The translations under genes were made by a program, and so were the position numbers. 64,000 bases of DNA from Patagioenas fasciata (taxonomy: Eukaryota; Chordata; Aves; Columbiformes; Columbidae): contig NW_027288510.1 of assembly GCF_037038585.1 (NCBI RefSeq), forward strand, positions 2,919,001-2,983,000, given 5' to 3'. Under the pieces are notes generated by a model. It ran no database searches. It was given only the letters and a program-made list of their open reading frames with translations, and was not told where the DNA came from. Within the stretch, counting starts at the first letter, position 1, and each line of letters opens with the position of its first letter. Shown one piece after another: positions 37,116 through 49,723 of the stretch.

Positions 37116-39173
37116 CTGAACTAGATATTCATTCTGTGGCTTAAAGTGTTAGTTCGTTAGTAGGCTCTTACTATGTAGTTGGTTAACCCTTTAAAATGTT
37201 ATTTCCCTCTATCAATATAACTTCATAAACAAGTTTCCTAACTTTTTACATAGAACTTCACCACCTTTTCCTTTTCCAGGTTCAGAGCCCGTGCCCCATT
37301 TGGTTATATCTGTAAACATTAAACATCTTCTCAGCACGAACCACAGCTGCATTTCTCACAGTTCCCCTTTTTGCTTTTTATCCCATTGATTCGTGCTTTG
37401 ACTTCAAAGTTAGCCAGCACCTGCCTAAAATCATTAATTTATACCCCGTTCCTTTTGTTGCCATTTCAGGATCGATAGGCATGGCTGAGATTTGCATGCC
37501 TTGGACTGCTGAATGTAGTAACTGAATAAAGCACGGGATCATGCATGGCACAAACAGTAAACGCAGAAATGCACATACTATCACGAACCCTATTTTCTTC
37601 CACCAGGCTACAGTTTCGAGACCAATATCCATTAGGTGGACCTGGCCACCAAGTGGGAGGAATAGAGGTACTTGACGAATTTGCCCTCAACGCTAACTGA
37701 CAAGGGGTTCGTCCAACGTATTCAGTCATTTGAGACCCCCCACATATCCAGCACGAGGTGACATTTAATTCTCGGGCTGTCTTTTCCATAAGATCTATAA
37801 ACAGGTTTTTCCCTGCTGTCGGTAATTGTAATCCTTTGTCTTTTTGCCTTATTTCCTCATACCAATCACTGCTGTTCTGTACCAATTGCTGTTGCTCTTG
37901 CTTTCCTTTTAATTCCTGAGTGGCACTCTTAACTAACTCCTCCTTCTACTGATCTTGCACTCCCCCTCCATCTGAATAGCCCCACTCACCACCTTGTGTA
38001 AAACAGATGCTCTGTTCTCCCCTAGGGCAGGAGGCAGAGCCTACAGCGAGTCCACCTTTCTCTAGGTTAGTTGCTACCCATCATTCCTGCCCTTGGATTT
38101 CACACTTCTCCAATTTTTTTCTACCATAACATCCAGAATTAATAGGAGCGTGATAATGTAGAACATATTGGGTTAGTCTCCCTATTCTCACACGCTCGTA
38201 GCACTTGGTACAGGGATTGGCCAGGCTAAGTTGGGAACAATAAGTCACCACTGCCAGCAAGGGGATCAGGTCCAGGGTTCTGCACCCTCTGCCTCTCTGG
38301 CCGACCAGGCTGCAGCCGCAGCCGAGTTCGTCATCTTCTCGGCAGCAAGGGCCGTGTCCCCGCCTTTCCTGTTTTTACCGTTAGCGTGGCGACTTTTTAT
38401 CGTTTCCCAACTCTTGGCCTTCACTTCCCAGGAACAACAGGAGCAACACGGAATGTGGTTTCTCTGTCTGCACTCTGTTCTCCTCATCACTGGTGGGCTC
38501 TAAATTCCCATTCACCCCTTCAGTAAATACCTCCCACCATTCTCCGCTATTCTTTTTCTATTCTTCCAGCGGCAACTGGAATCCTCAACCGAGCCCCGGT
38601 TTCCTTATCTTCTGTTCTTAGACATTTCTTACACAATCCTGTCGGTAAGTTCCCTTTGTGGATATGCTTATACCACAGTCCATTTACAACCTAAACATCA
38701 AATATAAAATGAGAATTACATATACAACTCGGTTCAACACATTTAGCTATTAAGCCATTCTCATTTTCGTTTATACTGGGCATTCACATCAATAACACTA
38801 ATAGTAGTTACATCACCAATCCCGTGTCAACTTCACTTTCAGTTCCCCTGGTTCTTGAGTTACTTTCCAGGTTCTTTCTTCCATCAGGGCTCCTCTAACT
38901 CGAGAGACGCGTGTCCATCCTTTCCCTGCCCTCCCAACAGCTGTTTCTGTAGTTAACAAAACAAGAAAAGGTCCCTCCCATCATGGGGTTGGAGTTTCTT
39001 CTTTTCAGGTTTTCATTAGTGTTGCCCCCATATCTACCAGAAATTCTACTTGTTTGTTCATTTGGGTTTCTTCTTCCCAATGCGGTGAGCACCACCCAGG
39101 CTGCTCACCCAGAAGGACTAAAACTGCTTCCCAGTGCAACCCCAAACACCCTTCACTTCAGCAGGTGACCGCA
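37116..39173 (-). mobile_element. ERV remnant (env and partial LTR), unit 2
   Basis: Near-identical copy of the unit-1 ERV remnant: env surface part about 37,885-37,466, transmembrane end 37,632-37,378, LTR start about 37,360. It again leads into the CpG island of the RGL1-like gene. The same env stops are shared, so the ERV was already defective when duplicated. Confidence 0.8.
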
Positions 39174-39749
39174 CTTGTGCTTTCAGCTCCTGGGCTGGTG
39201 CTGTCCGGGCTTTCCCTGCTCAGCACTGACTGTGTTTTGGGAAGGCAGGAGCCAGTGCAAACCCTTCTCCGCTGTTCTGCTCTTTTTCTGCTATTTTTCC
39301 CCTTTGCTGTGAAGCTCAGCTGCTCCATGAGTTATTGTGTTCTCCTGTGAGCGTGGGGTTTGTCCTCTGCTGTGGAGCACGAGAGCGAAGCCCCCGGAGC
39401 CCCGGCTGGTGCAGACCCCGCAGCGAGGGTGACAGACCCGGAGCCAGGAGCAGTTTCCCCAGGGTGAGGAGCAAGTGGAGCTGCTCACACCAAGGTCACA
39501 GGCAGGGTTGGTGCACGTCACCGGTTCTAAGGCTGTCACCAGAACCTGACAACCTGACAACAGTGTGCTGGCTCCCCGGGCAGTTGAAGTACAACCAGAA
39601 CGCAAGAGGCAGCTTAAATTCGGGGTCGTCTTTTTGCCAGGAGCAACAAATGCCGTGATGGAGACAACGGGGAAAAGGTGGAAACTCTCAGACCGCGGTG
39701 CAGTCTGAGAGGAAAAGAGATGAACGAGACACTGATGAGCGGGAAGAGT

Positions 39750-40015
39750 TGACGTATTTATCATAGAAACATTAAAGGTTATAGAGAGATGGAATGTTAC
39801 ACGAGATCAAATATTTAAATACATTCGCTCCAGACACAAAATAGTGTTAAAAAGTTCATCTATTTATTATAGATACATTAAATATTATACAAAGCTCAAA
39901 CATGATCTAAAGATCAAACATTAAAATCTACTAACTCCAGACAAGAATTGGTGGGAAAACGTTTGCATATTTATTATATAAGTATTAAATATTAAATAAA
40001 GATTAAATAGAATAC
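39750..40015. repeat. AT-rich ~105-bp satellite remnant, unit 3
   Basis: Only the first two to three monomers remain before the deletion junction at about 40,015, which joins '...gattaaatagaatac' to 'tgctctagaaatgcag'. Confidence 0.85.
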
Positions 40016-40579
40016 TGCTCTAGAAATGCAGCAGGGAATCACAGCCTCTGCTCTCCTGAGCAACCGCTCGGAGAGGTGAGACCTTGTTCTCAGCAGCCAT
40101 CGAATCCGCAGCAAGAGCTGCCCCAGCTGCTGTTTGCAGACATCCATTAATCCACAGTCTCCCCTGCTAAACACTTTCTGCGATGTCCTGCAAAGATTCT
40201 GGGCCTTGGAGCTGGGTTTGCTGGGGAAGGGGCACCTTGTGTCACAGCTCACACACCCCAGTGCTGAGCTGGACACACAACAGCCGGCGCTGGCAGAAGA
40301 GCAGGGGCAGCAAAGCCGGCACTTGCTCAGAGTGCTTCCCTTGGCATTGTTGATCAAATACAAGCTTCAATTTCAAAGCCAGAAACCTTGAGAGATGCTC
40401 TTTGCAAACCTCTCATTCATCCCCTGCTCCACATGTTTTGATTTGTAACATCGGTCACGTTCCCTGTCAAGGAGGTCTGATCGGGGAATAGGTGTTTCCG
40501 AAACTAAAAGCACCATTCAAGTCACCTGGGGTGAAAACACCACCCACAGGAACAGCGCTTTGCTGTTCCCACCACTCAC

Positions 40580-43500
40580 CAGGATGCTCCTGTAGATGTT
40601 GCCGCTTCTGTCCTCTTCTACGCTGGTGCGGATGACGCAGCTCTCTCCGCTCTGCTGGTTGTAGACTGGCAGGACTGGCGGCACTTCTTTTGATGGAACG
40701 GGAGTCACGGGGCCGGGGCACTTCTTGGAGCACTTGTCATCAGATGGCAGCAAGGGGGGAGACGAGATCAAACACATTCATTACCATTGAATTTCAAAGA
40801 TCCAAAAGCTAAAGATGACACTCTTCAGCACAACAGCCTTAACAAGGGCTTCGGCAGCCCAGTTAAGGCAGCTTAGGTCAAGAGAGCAGAGTCTGCAGGA
40901 CAAAGCTCCCTGGGAACGGAACCCAGCCCAGCCCAGGCTTGGTCTGGGCAGTTCCTGGCAGGTCAAACCACAGGGCTGGTGAGCTCTGACCTCACCTGCT
41001 TCTCACTTGCTCAGCTGCTCTGCCTGCCCCAGAATTAGGCTGGGCTGATGTACATGAGCCCTCCCCCCAAAATCGCCTTTCCCAGAGCTCAGGTCCCTCC
41101 ATTCCACTGCCAGCAACGCTCCAGTCAAGATCCACAGGCTTGGGCAAGCGCCTGGGGCCGCCGGCAGCGTCAGCAGCCTCGCACAGGCTGTTTGTGCTGA
41201 ACACAGGGCCTGGGCCCTACCTTGTGCTGAGGCTCCTCAGCAGTGTCGGTGGGAGGGACGATGGTGACGGTGCTGTCCCCAGAGCTCCCACCTGGAGCAG
41301 GTTTGGGCTGCGCGTTGACGGGGGTGCTGAGGGCGCTCACCCCCAAGCCCAGGAACGGCCTAGGGGAGAAAAGAAAGCACAACAGAGCTGGGCTGAGCAC
41401 AGCTGTCACTTGCTTCAACAATCTGACCTGCTGTTGTGTTTTCCTATCTCGAGTGGCCTATTGTTTGTGTGTGTATAGCAAATTAGACTCTATCCTTATT
41501 TGCTCTGTTTTGCTGCTGCAAATTTGAATTGAATTTATAATCCAGCACTAAAATCGTTCCTTTGTTTGACACCTTAGAGTTATTTCTGAAGTCTTTAGTC
41601 GATAACCCTCCTGGCTACTTACACCAATAGAAAGAGACAACAGCAATACGTATTTCTAGCTGGCGGTGTCTCCTCGCAGCACTGCAGTGCTCTGGATCCC
41701 CAGCCAGGTTTGTCAGCTGGTGTTTGATTTATTCCAGTTCATATTCACACACCAAACCCCCTCCCCGTTGTACTCACAGGCTGAATCTCTTCACCACGCT
41801 CTTCTGAGCTCTGCCCGCTGCGGTGCTCTGGTCAGGAGCTGCTCCTTCGATTTCACGTGACAGACGGAAACTGCAGAACAGGCAATACCGTTAGTTAAAT
41901 ATCTCAAAGTGGCCATATTTGAGAAGCCCTGGGTCACTCCCACGTCCCAGAGGGTTCATCCCCACGAGGAGGAGCGCAGCTCTGTGCGTGTGTATTTCCA
42001 CTCTCCGGGAGCAGCTCCTGGCAGCGCAGAGCTCAAGGCTGAGAGAACCTGAACCTGCCTGCGGGGGAAGAAAAGCTGCTTCGCCAGCTGGGCTGAGACC
42101 CTACCTCTCCTCATCACTTCAATGCCGCTGCCTCCTAAACCACTGCACGAATTTCTCATCTCCTGTCACGCAATAGCTGTTACATGAGGACTGCAACATC
42201 TTAATTTGTGCGATTACTTCAAACTCCTAAGAAAACAAATAATAAAATAGGAATTCTAATTAGAAAAATAAAGCCAGTCTCGTTAATACACTAAACACAC
42301 GCAGCAACAGATCCAGGACAAACTGCCCTCGGACAGAGGAAACCCCGGCACCTTCGCTCCTACTGATCTCTGACCAACAAGGCTCAGGCTGGAAGGCAAC
42401 GCTCAGCCTTGATTTCTCGGTCCCAGGTACCCGCTTCGCTCTCTGCACCTTTGACCCACAACTATTTACTGCAGCACAAGGAAGACGGTCACAGACTGCA
42501 TCTTGCGGCCAGCAAAGGTCTCACGCCAGCAGGTCTGATGCGCTCCCAGCACACAGAACACGCTCGTGTAACGTGTTCCCGTGAACACCAAACGGGGGGA
42601 ACGTGCCCCAGACGTAACTCCCGCGGCAGCGAGTGCCCTGCGGCTCCTCTTCCCCTGCTGCCCGCATCTAAAAGGAATTTCTCTTCCCGCGCCGCCCCGC
42701 ACAGCCCGGCAGAGGTTCACAGCGTGCCGGGGACTGTTCCTTCCTCACCCTCTGAGTAACGTGAGCGGCTGTTGGATACGCCCAGCAAAGACAACAGGCC
42801 TCGCCAAGAGAACGCTCTAGCAGAGAGCGTCAGGCACTAACGATCACAGAACAGTCACCGTTCCACTTACCCTTCGCCGCTTCTCAAAATTGATCAGGCC
42901 GCCCTGTTGGAAGGACAGAGAAGGGATCGGAGGAGAAGAGCACAGGCTCGGCTGGAGTTGATCACAAACAGGATGAACAGGATGAAGTAGCGACACCAAG
43001 GGACAGGCCAGAGCTGCCCTGACCAAAGGCCTCTACAAAGACCCGTTTCCAGCTCTAGGATAAGCCACAGCACTCGTGTACCTGAGTCTATTTGTTAAAT
43101 ACATTCCTCTCTTTTTAAGAACTGCACTAGCACCCAGTGGAAGATGCAGGAGCAGACACAGTGTCTGCAAGGGAGGGAGGAGATTTAGGATTCCAAAAAT
43201 TGCCCCAAATTACCTCGAGATAGTCCTGAAGGGCTGTGTCCAGCATGACGAGGTCAGTGAGGAAGGTACCCAGGTAAGGTACCGTGCCTTGTGTGACTCC
43301 CTGCAAACGGTCAGAGCAATGGTGGATTAATTGACTGAGAAGTCATAATTATACTAATTAGAATACTCCTGTGGAAGCAAACAAAACACAACTAGTCTGC
43401 TTCACCAAACAGCGCTCTTGTAAATGATGCTTTCACGACATCATCCTTGGTATCTCAGCCAGCGGTTCATGTCTGCACAGAGCGGTATATAAGCCAAAGT

Positions 43501-44467
43501 GCTCATTCGTAACTCCTCTGCGTCAAATCTCGCTGTGCGGCACCTCTCGCCCCGGCAGAAAAGCCGGGATTTACAGACCCGTCTTCCCCAAAGCACCGCA
43601 TACGGGAGCTCATTGGTCAGGAACAGGGCTGAGCTCGGCTTTGGGTGAGATCACAACCTGGCAACTCAAGCTCATTCCCACCTTCAGCAGCAGCTCCCTG
43701 CTCGTCGCAAAGTTGTCACAGTCGGAGAAGATTTCGCAAAGCTCTTCGAACATCAGCATTGTGTCCCTGTACAGGAAAAGATTCAATGATTTAAGTTGTT
43801 TGTAAGCACTCTGAATCAGACCAGGGGACAATTTTTTTCTCAAGAATCGTTAACAGTTGGGCACAGAAAAGATAAAAGCACCAAAACACACCCAGTGACA
43901 CACTGCACAGCCTTACTTTGGAACGCAGGCCCTGGTCTTCTTCCGGCGATAAACCGAGGTGGACTGCAAGGCGGAAACGATGGCCTTCAGAGACGAAAAG
44001 TTGTTCAGGATCCTACATTGCTGTGAAAGGAGCGGTTAGAAACACAGGAGCGTTAAACGTCAGCATCACCAATAGTCAGTGCTCTTCTGTCTGCCCCGTG
44101 TCCTGCTTGCTGCACATTCTCCCTGCTAAGCGGGCAGCTCTACAAATACTGAGCATCAAAAATATCACTCCCCGCTACAACCCCCCTGTCCCCTCCCAGC
44201 TCCACGGCACCCGCACAAGGAACGTTAAACAGTCGCGAATAAACGCTTTACACGTCCGATACGGATCCACTTCTCCAAGATCTTCGCTCTTGGCTGTGTC
44301 TTTAATTCTTTGCTCTCCAGGATGGTGCTGAGCACGCAGTTGGTGACGGCGTTGAACTGCGAGATGGTGGCTCTGATGCTCTGTGCCAGCTGTTTGTTCT
44401 CTTTCTTGTCCCTTCGGGACCAGATGCAGCCCAGGCAGTGGTGGGGCACAACGTTCTGGAAGAGTGT
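40580..44467 (-). pseudogene. RGL1: RGL1-like copy 3, central exons only
   Basis: Only exons 8 to 16 remain: 44467-44252, 44020-43917, 43766-43682, 43300-43214, 42903-42871, 42226-42105, 41870-41778, 41359-41221 and 40732-40580. The promoter, acidic N-terminus, Ras-exchanger motif and first CDC25 block are missing because the unit ends at 44,557. The last two Ras-association exons are missing through the 2.1-kb deletion. The shared TGA is present at 42121-42119. It cannot make a working exchange factor. Confidence 0.9.
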
Positions 44468-44557
44468 CTAGAGGGAAACAGAGGTGTCCAACTCAGCCTG
44501 GAGCGCTACTGCCCACAGCAAGAAATGCACGGTTACAGTACAAACTGCAGCTGAATC

Positions 44558-44735
44558 AGAGGCCTCGCTGCTCACAGGGGGGACAGCAGGCAGTGACAGG
44601 CCCGGGGATGACAGGCCCCCCCTCCCCTAGGGGGCGCTCGGCTGGGCCAAAGGACGTTTCCTTGCTTTATATTTTCTACCACATTCATCTGGAGACGAGG
44701 AGGAAAGCCATCAGACAGTACCACTGTTCAAAAAC
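44558..44735. mobile_element. ERV-derived fragments at the right end of the array
   Basis: 44,557-44,640 (with 'ccctcccctagggggcgctcgg') is the reverse complement of 58,107-58,190. The following 44,641-44,720 ('gctgggccaaaggacgtttccttgc') matches 58,488-58,558 directly. These two pieces of the right-hand ERV region are rearranged here and truncate array unit 3. Confidence 0.75.
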
Positions 44736-44737
44736 AG

Positions 44738-45112
44738 GTACAGGCCTGGACTAAGATGTTTACAAAAGGTGTTTTTCCACTAATTGTTGTTAAAAACACA
44801 CTAAACTCATGTGATGTTTGTCTCCCTTGTTTTCCCACTCTTTCACAGACCAGGCCCAAGGACATTCACACATCCCATGCACTTGGGGGCGGTTATCCGG
44901 CCCGAGATACCATTCTCACGAGTCTGGGCTATAACTTTTTACAATTACGAGAAATGTACTTCAAAGTAATCTGTCCAAGGCCCTTTATATATTATTATGT
45001 TAGTATTATGTCTTTGACTGTCCAGATGGTCACGTTAGTATTGATCTTCCTTTATCATCCAGGTGGCTGGAACCGCACATCTTGCTTTTCCACATTTACT
45101 TTCCAACATGAG
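44738..45112 (+). repeat. Left arm of a ~370-bp inverted repeat
   Basis: The arm is the reverse complement of about 49,846-50,205 with modest divergence; both carry 'aaaaacacactaaactcatgtgatgttt', 'gcacttgggggcggttatccggcc' and 'ggctggaaccgcacatcttgcttttccacatttactttcca'. Each arm encodes a signal-peptide-like segment beginning MSLTVQMV, reading plus here and minus in the right arm. After 45,112 the two diverge. Confidence 0.85.
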
Positions 45113-46440
45113 TCCTCAAGACATTACCTTAGAATCTCTCCCATATGGCCAGTTGAACAGCTTGTCAGAGGAAACAAGGTGAAGTGGGTGCACTCTGATG
45201 AAAACAAGGTTTCATACAAGTTAATCATTGTTTTACTTATCTAGTAATACTATATAACAGATTTAAAGCAGTGCAGAGAATGCCACGTTGTACACCTCGT
45301 GTTGCAAACATCGGCACTGAGCGTATTTCTGATATGAAATACAGGTGGATGCCTCTTGCAAAATTTTTGTTTCCTTATAGAATGTTTTTCCATTTTGTTT
45401 TCCATTGTCTGGACTGCTTTTCCTATTTCTCTTTTTTTTTTTCCATCCTAGGATGTGAATGTAACTTCCTACGATCGGCTCTTTGGGAAAGAGAGTGAAA
45501 TGCAGGTGTTCACTTTGCTCTAGTTGGGAGGGGAGCAAACACAGCAGTTTTGACTATTGATGTGATTCAGAGCAGCACATCAGGCACATGCGCTGGGTGC
45601 AGCTTTTTAGTGCAATACTTGCAGAATCATGAGGGTAAAAACCTCCTCTGCTGAGGCCACGACATGAGGGGCAACGTGTCGGGCAGAGTGACAGAGAGGA
45701 CCCAGGTGTCCGGGCACCGGCACAGCAGTGGGAGCATGGACACGGACACACATCCACACGCAGGCGTAGCTTTGCTGAAGGGATTTACTGATCATGAGAG
45801 GGAAATGGCCCAGGGCTCCCAGGGGATCAGACGGGGTCATCCAGGGATGATCATCTCCTCATGTCACTGGAGGGGGACAGGACACGGCTGTCACCATCAG
45901 TTTCAGTTCTGAAATCAGAGCCCAAAATGAGATCTCCAGTGTCAGCTGGGACATGAGGGGAGGCTTCTCCCCACCGTCTCTCTGCAGAGACCCAGGGAAG
46001 GAGAGAAGAGTTGGAGCCCTCAATCAACCCAGGACAAGACTCGGTTCTCCTGAGATCCATGTGGCACCCAGAGCTCCTTGGCCAGTGTGTCATTAGCCCC
46101 GGATGCCCCTACATCTCCAAGAACCCTGCCCAGCCCTCAGGGTGATCCTTGGGGTCTGTAAGGCCCCAGAGCCCCAGCCCGGCCTGCACGGTGACCCTCT
46201 GGGTCCGTAGAGCCCCGCTGGGTGCAACAAAAGTCATGGGGGCAGCTCTGTCCAGCGTGGCCTGGGACACAGGGCATGGACAGTCTCCTCTGTTTGCTTC
46301 TAGATCCACGTTCTGCCCACCCAGGACCCTTTGTGGGGCTGGAGATGCCCTGATGCTGCTCACCAGCAATGGAGGAGATGGGTGCACTAGCACTTCAGCA
46401 TCTGGAAGATCTGGAACCTGGTGTTTCTGCTGCAAAACAT
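45113..46440. other. No gene recognised
   Basis: An exon-like patch lies at about 45,459-45,514 on the plus strand: a long T-run, 'catcctag', then an open segment reading DVNVTSYDRLFGKESEMQ. I recognise no family. The rest is moderately GC-rich DNA with no supported gene. Confidence 0.4.
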
Positions 46441-46869
46441 CATCCACCCTGAGAGACAGAGGGAGCTGGGGAGAAAGGTTGGGTGAGGGACACACTTGGG
46501 TGCACTGGGAGGCAGGGGAAAGCGATGGGGTCCTTGGGAAGGTGACTCCAGGGAAAATGGGGTGCGTGAGTTTGTGTGGTGGGGCACAGAAAGCAGTGGA
46601 GGTCCTGGGGAAGGGGCTGTGTCCTGGGGTATCGTGGGGTGCACTGGGCTGTAGTGGGTTGTGATGGGGTGGAAGGGAATGCAATGGGAGCCCTGGGCAA
46701 TGGGGCATCCCTGGGAAAACACTGGGGAGCAGGGATGTTCTGTGGGGCTGCAGGGGGTGCATGGGAGTGTACTGGGGCACACTGGCATGTTCTGGGGAAC
46801 ACTGGGATGCCCTGGAGTTTTGTGGCCGTGGGAGGGAGGGTGTGGGGCAGCAGAACTTGTGACACCTAC

Positions 46870-47851
46870 CGCAGCCCTCTTCACTCGCCCCAGTTTGAGT
46901 CCCTGCTGTAGAGAGACCATGAGACCTCACTGGTCACTGGGATGTCCCAGCCCCAGCGAGGGAGGGGAGGACCAAGGTGCCCTCCAGTTCCCAGACTGGA
47001 TGTCCTCCAAGTCCGCCCCACTACTCACATGCAGGAGAGACCCTCCACTTGCTTCCAGCAATGTTCCTGGAAATGCCTATGAAAGAAGAGAAAGGGGTTG
47101 GAGACAAATGGGGCTGTGGGTGGGGCACAGGTGTCCCCAGCCCCACCCAGGCCCATGGATTCTCCCTCATCTGAGCGTGAAAATCCCTTCTGCTCCCCCC
47201 AACCTCATTCCTCCAAGTTTCACCTGGGATACCTGTTCATGGCGGACCAGGGCTTGGGTTGGAGAAAAGGATAACATGGGAATTTGGGGCCTCCAAGGAG
47301 GACGGTGGCTGGGGGGGACCCAGAGGCAGGGCACTGTTGTGAACTCGCAGAACCCAAGGGACCGGGCTGGGGGTGCTGGAGGGACAGGACTGCATGGGAT
47401 GCAAGCGAGGGGTAAAGAATTCAAGGGGAGGGGACACGGGGAATTCAGGTGAGGTTGTTGGTGGGGGCAGGAGGAAGAGGACAGCAGAGGAACAAAACGC
47501 GGGGATCGGGAAAGTGTTTGGGAGGGGGTGTTCAAGGAGGGGGATCTGGGGGCACTACCGCAGGGGACAGGGTGAAAGGCAAAGGGCGGAGTGGAAAGAT
47601 GGAAAGAAAGGCATTGGCATCCATCAAAGAGAGGGCATTTGGGGACCCTCTATAGGACACAGAGGAGATCCTGAGGAGGAGATACCTGAGGGGTCTTAAA
47701 GGATGGAATGGGGAGGCCCAAAGAAGAGGGGTGTGGGGGCACCAAGACAAGAAACTGGGAGCGGCCCTCACTGGAGCCTCACCTGCGCATCCTCCAGGGT
47801 GCACAGCAGGATGGTGAAGAGCAGGGCCACACTGAGCACTGCGACCTTCAT
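46870..47851 (-). CDS. Candidate small secreted peptide gene, unidentified
   Basis: Three phase-0 exons have good borders. 47851-47783 encodes a typical signal peptide (MKVAVLSVALLFTILLC, 23 codons) before CAG|GTGAGG. 47076-47029 follows 'ttcatag' (16 codons, AFPGTLLEASGG). 46905-46870 follows 'ctctacag' (12 codons, GLKLGRVKRAA) and contains an RVKR furin-type site. A TATA-like GATAAAGG lies about 55 bp upstream of the ATG. The last exon is uncertain: the next acceptor (46,449) gives GG then TGA in phase 0, for a product of about 53 residues. Another frame there encodes VDDVLQQKHQVPDLPDAE. The phase-0 mini-exon layout recalls SCPP-type genes, but I recognise no family. Confidence 0.45.
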
Positions 47852-47903
47852 CTTCCTCTGCGGTGCAGCGAGTCCTGGGTGATGCCAGAAAAGGTGAGGG
47901 CAC

Positions 47904-47912
47904 CTTTATCCC
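47904..47912 (-). promoter_or_regulatory. TATA-like box upstream of the candidate secreted peptide
   Basis: On the minus strand it reads GGGATAAAGG, about 55 nt before the ATG at 47,851. This spacing suits a start site about 30 nt downstream and a short 5' UTR. Confidence 0.45.
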
Positions 47913-48361
47913 TCCCAGGAGGACTCCTTGCCCCTCCCCACGCCTCCAGCCCCCAGGGCAAAGCTTGGCAGAGACACCCGCCCTGGCAACCCAGCCTTGG
48001 CACAGAGTCACTCCCGCCTTGAGCACTGATCCAGCTGCCTTCCCTGGCATCAGTGCCGCTTCCTGCATGGGGCAGCTGCACGGGGAAGGGCCCAGGCATC
48101 CACAGTGGTGAGGGGGGACAGCAGTGTGTCCCTGACAGCCAGACACCCTATGGTGATGACCCACTGCTCCAACTCGAAACCATCCTGCAACAACCCCAAA
48201 AGCCTGATCCCCCCACCTGCCAGTGCCCCTCACCTCCCAGCACCACCATCTCCCAGTGCCCCTCAACTCCCAGGCCAGTCTTTCCCTATGGAACCCCCCC
48301 TAGAGATGACACCAGCCTCAAATCTGGGGTCTCTAAGCACAATTATCTCTGAGCCCTTTCC

Positions 48362-49723
48362 AGCCCCTTAAATAAATGAGGGGCTGGGAGTCACTCCTCT
48401 TCTTGGGGCACCAGGGACCCCAGGATTAGGGAACTCTGGGAGGTGGGAGGACAGCTGGGGCAATGTGGACAGCTGGTGACTGGGATCCTCAGTCACTGGT
48501 GGCGCTGCCCATGGGGAGCACTGGTGAATCCTGGGCTCTGGGAGAGGAGGGCTGGGCTTGGGGGAAGTGCTGGGGTGGTGTGAGTGCCCAGCTCCAGCCC
48601 ACCCCATTTCCCTTGCACCGCCAGCCCCCAACTGGTCCAGTCTGCAGCCACAGCTGAGAACAGAGCAGAGGGAACATCCCCTGCCCTGGCTCTCACCTGT
48701 CCCTGTCCGGGGTCACTGTGCCCTCCCAGACAACCTGGGTCCCGCCCTGTAGAGTTGATCCCACATGGTGGGTCCCAGTGTCCCTGTCCCCAGCCCTGTC
48801 CCTTCCTGGGACTTGGCCACAGCTCACCAAAGGCCCTTGTCCCCACCGAGTGTCCCTTCAATGCCCCCATCTTCGGCCCAGGCCAGCGCTGTCCCTGAGC
48901 AGGACGTGGCCATCCAGAGGGACGTGATGAAGCGGGCGCTTGTTCCCAGGCAGCCGCTCGGAGCTCATTGCAGGACGGAGCTCCCCTGGCACGAGGAGGG
49001 ATGTTTGCTCCCACAGCGGCTCTGATCAGCTCTGTTTGCCCAGGGCCCATGGCACAAGAAGCCCGTTCACCAAGATCGGTGCCTCACAGAGTGACCGATC
49101 AGGGGATCCAGGGCAGTTAAAGCAGCCTGGAAGCCTGGGCTCCCCCAGCCCTGGCAGCGGGCAGAGCCCACAGAGAAGGGCAGTGCTGGGGCAGCGGGGA
49201 GGAGCAGGTCCTGGGGCACCCGCACGCCTGGGGCTCCCTGGCTGCCCTGGGCACAGGCTGGAGCCCAGAGGCCGGGGGGTCCCAGGGGAGCAGCTGGACA
49301 GCCGGGGTGCCGCTCTGCTTCGGGACAGCCTGGGGAGTCCTGCCGGAGCGGGGCTCAGAGCAGCTGGGGGATGGAGCTGTGTCCCCAGGGGCACGGCCTC
49401 CCCTGCCCTCTCCCCCGCCCGCCTTGCAGCTCTCCCTGGCTTTTTGCGGGGCGCGGGGTTCCCTTCACTGCGCCCCTGGCCCAAACATCCCCATCCTGGG
49501 GGCCCTGGTCAGCATCCTCTGGGCACTGTGGGGCAGTGTGACAGTGGGGGAATCAATGGGTTTATAACTCCAGTCTCAGTGGCTGCTGCCCGGGCGACCT
49601 GGATGTTGAGCGGTTTCCAGCACCAGTCTGTGCTCACTGACTGGAGCAGAAGAGGGATCTCAGATTCCCAAGACCCGATTTCTGTCCCTGCAGAGCTGGC
49701 AGCCCTTCAGGGACATACCTGTG
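48362..49723. other. GC-rich DNA without a recognised gene
   Basis: Moderately to strongly GC-rich sequence with long open frames on several strands that overlap each other and lack splice, promoter or family support. I read these as composition effects. Confidence 0.4.

Larger units (their letters stand above)
22748..39175. repeat. Tandem segmental duplication, unit 2
   Basis: This is a second full copy in the same orientation. Length differences from unit 1 come from a few indels. There is one CAG fewer near 25,456, a 91-nt segment in RGL1-like intron 5 (about 32,357-32,448) absent from unit 1, and +108 nt from an exon-internal repeat (33,096-33,260). Otherwise only scattered substitutions separate the copies, so the duplication is recent. 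Confidence 0.95.
39176..44557. repeat. Tandem segmental duplication, unit 3 (truncated, with 2.1-kb internal deletion)
   Basis: The third copy has the same orientation. An internal deletion joins the AT-rich satellite to sequence beyond the RA-domain exons at about 40,014-40,016. It corresponds to unit-2 positions 23,590-25,717, about 2,128 nt. The unit ends at about 44,557, in the intron upstream of RGL1-like exon 8 ('gcagctgaatc'), where ERV-related DNA takes over. Nine of 18 exons remain. Confidence 0.95.

Noticed and set aside
46109..46930. 273-codon minus-strand frame rich in Pro/His/Ser
   Set aside because: It is intronic to the candidate peptide gene and composed of degenerate G-rich 'ctgggg' repeats. 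Three frames are open in parallel.
46870..47851. Chemokine, defensin or hepcidin identity for the small secreted peptide
   Set aside because: The signal peptide fits, but the cysteine patterns of these families are absent and the intron phases differ.
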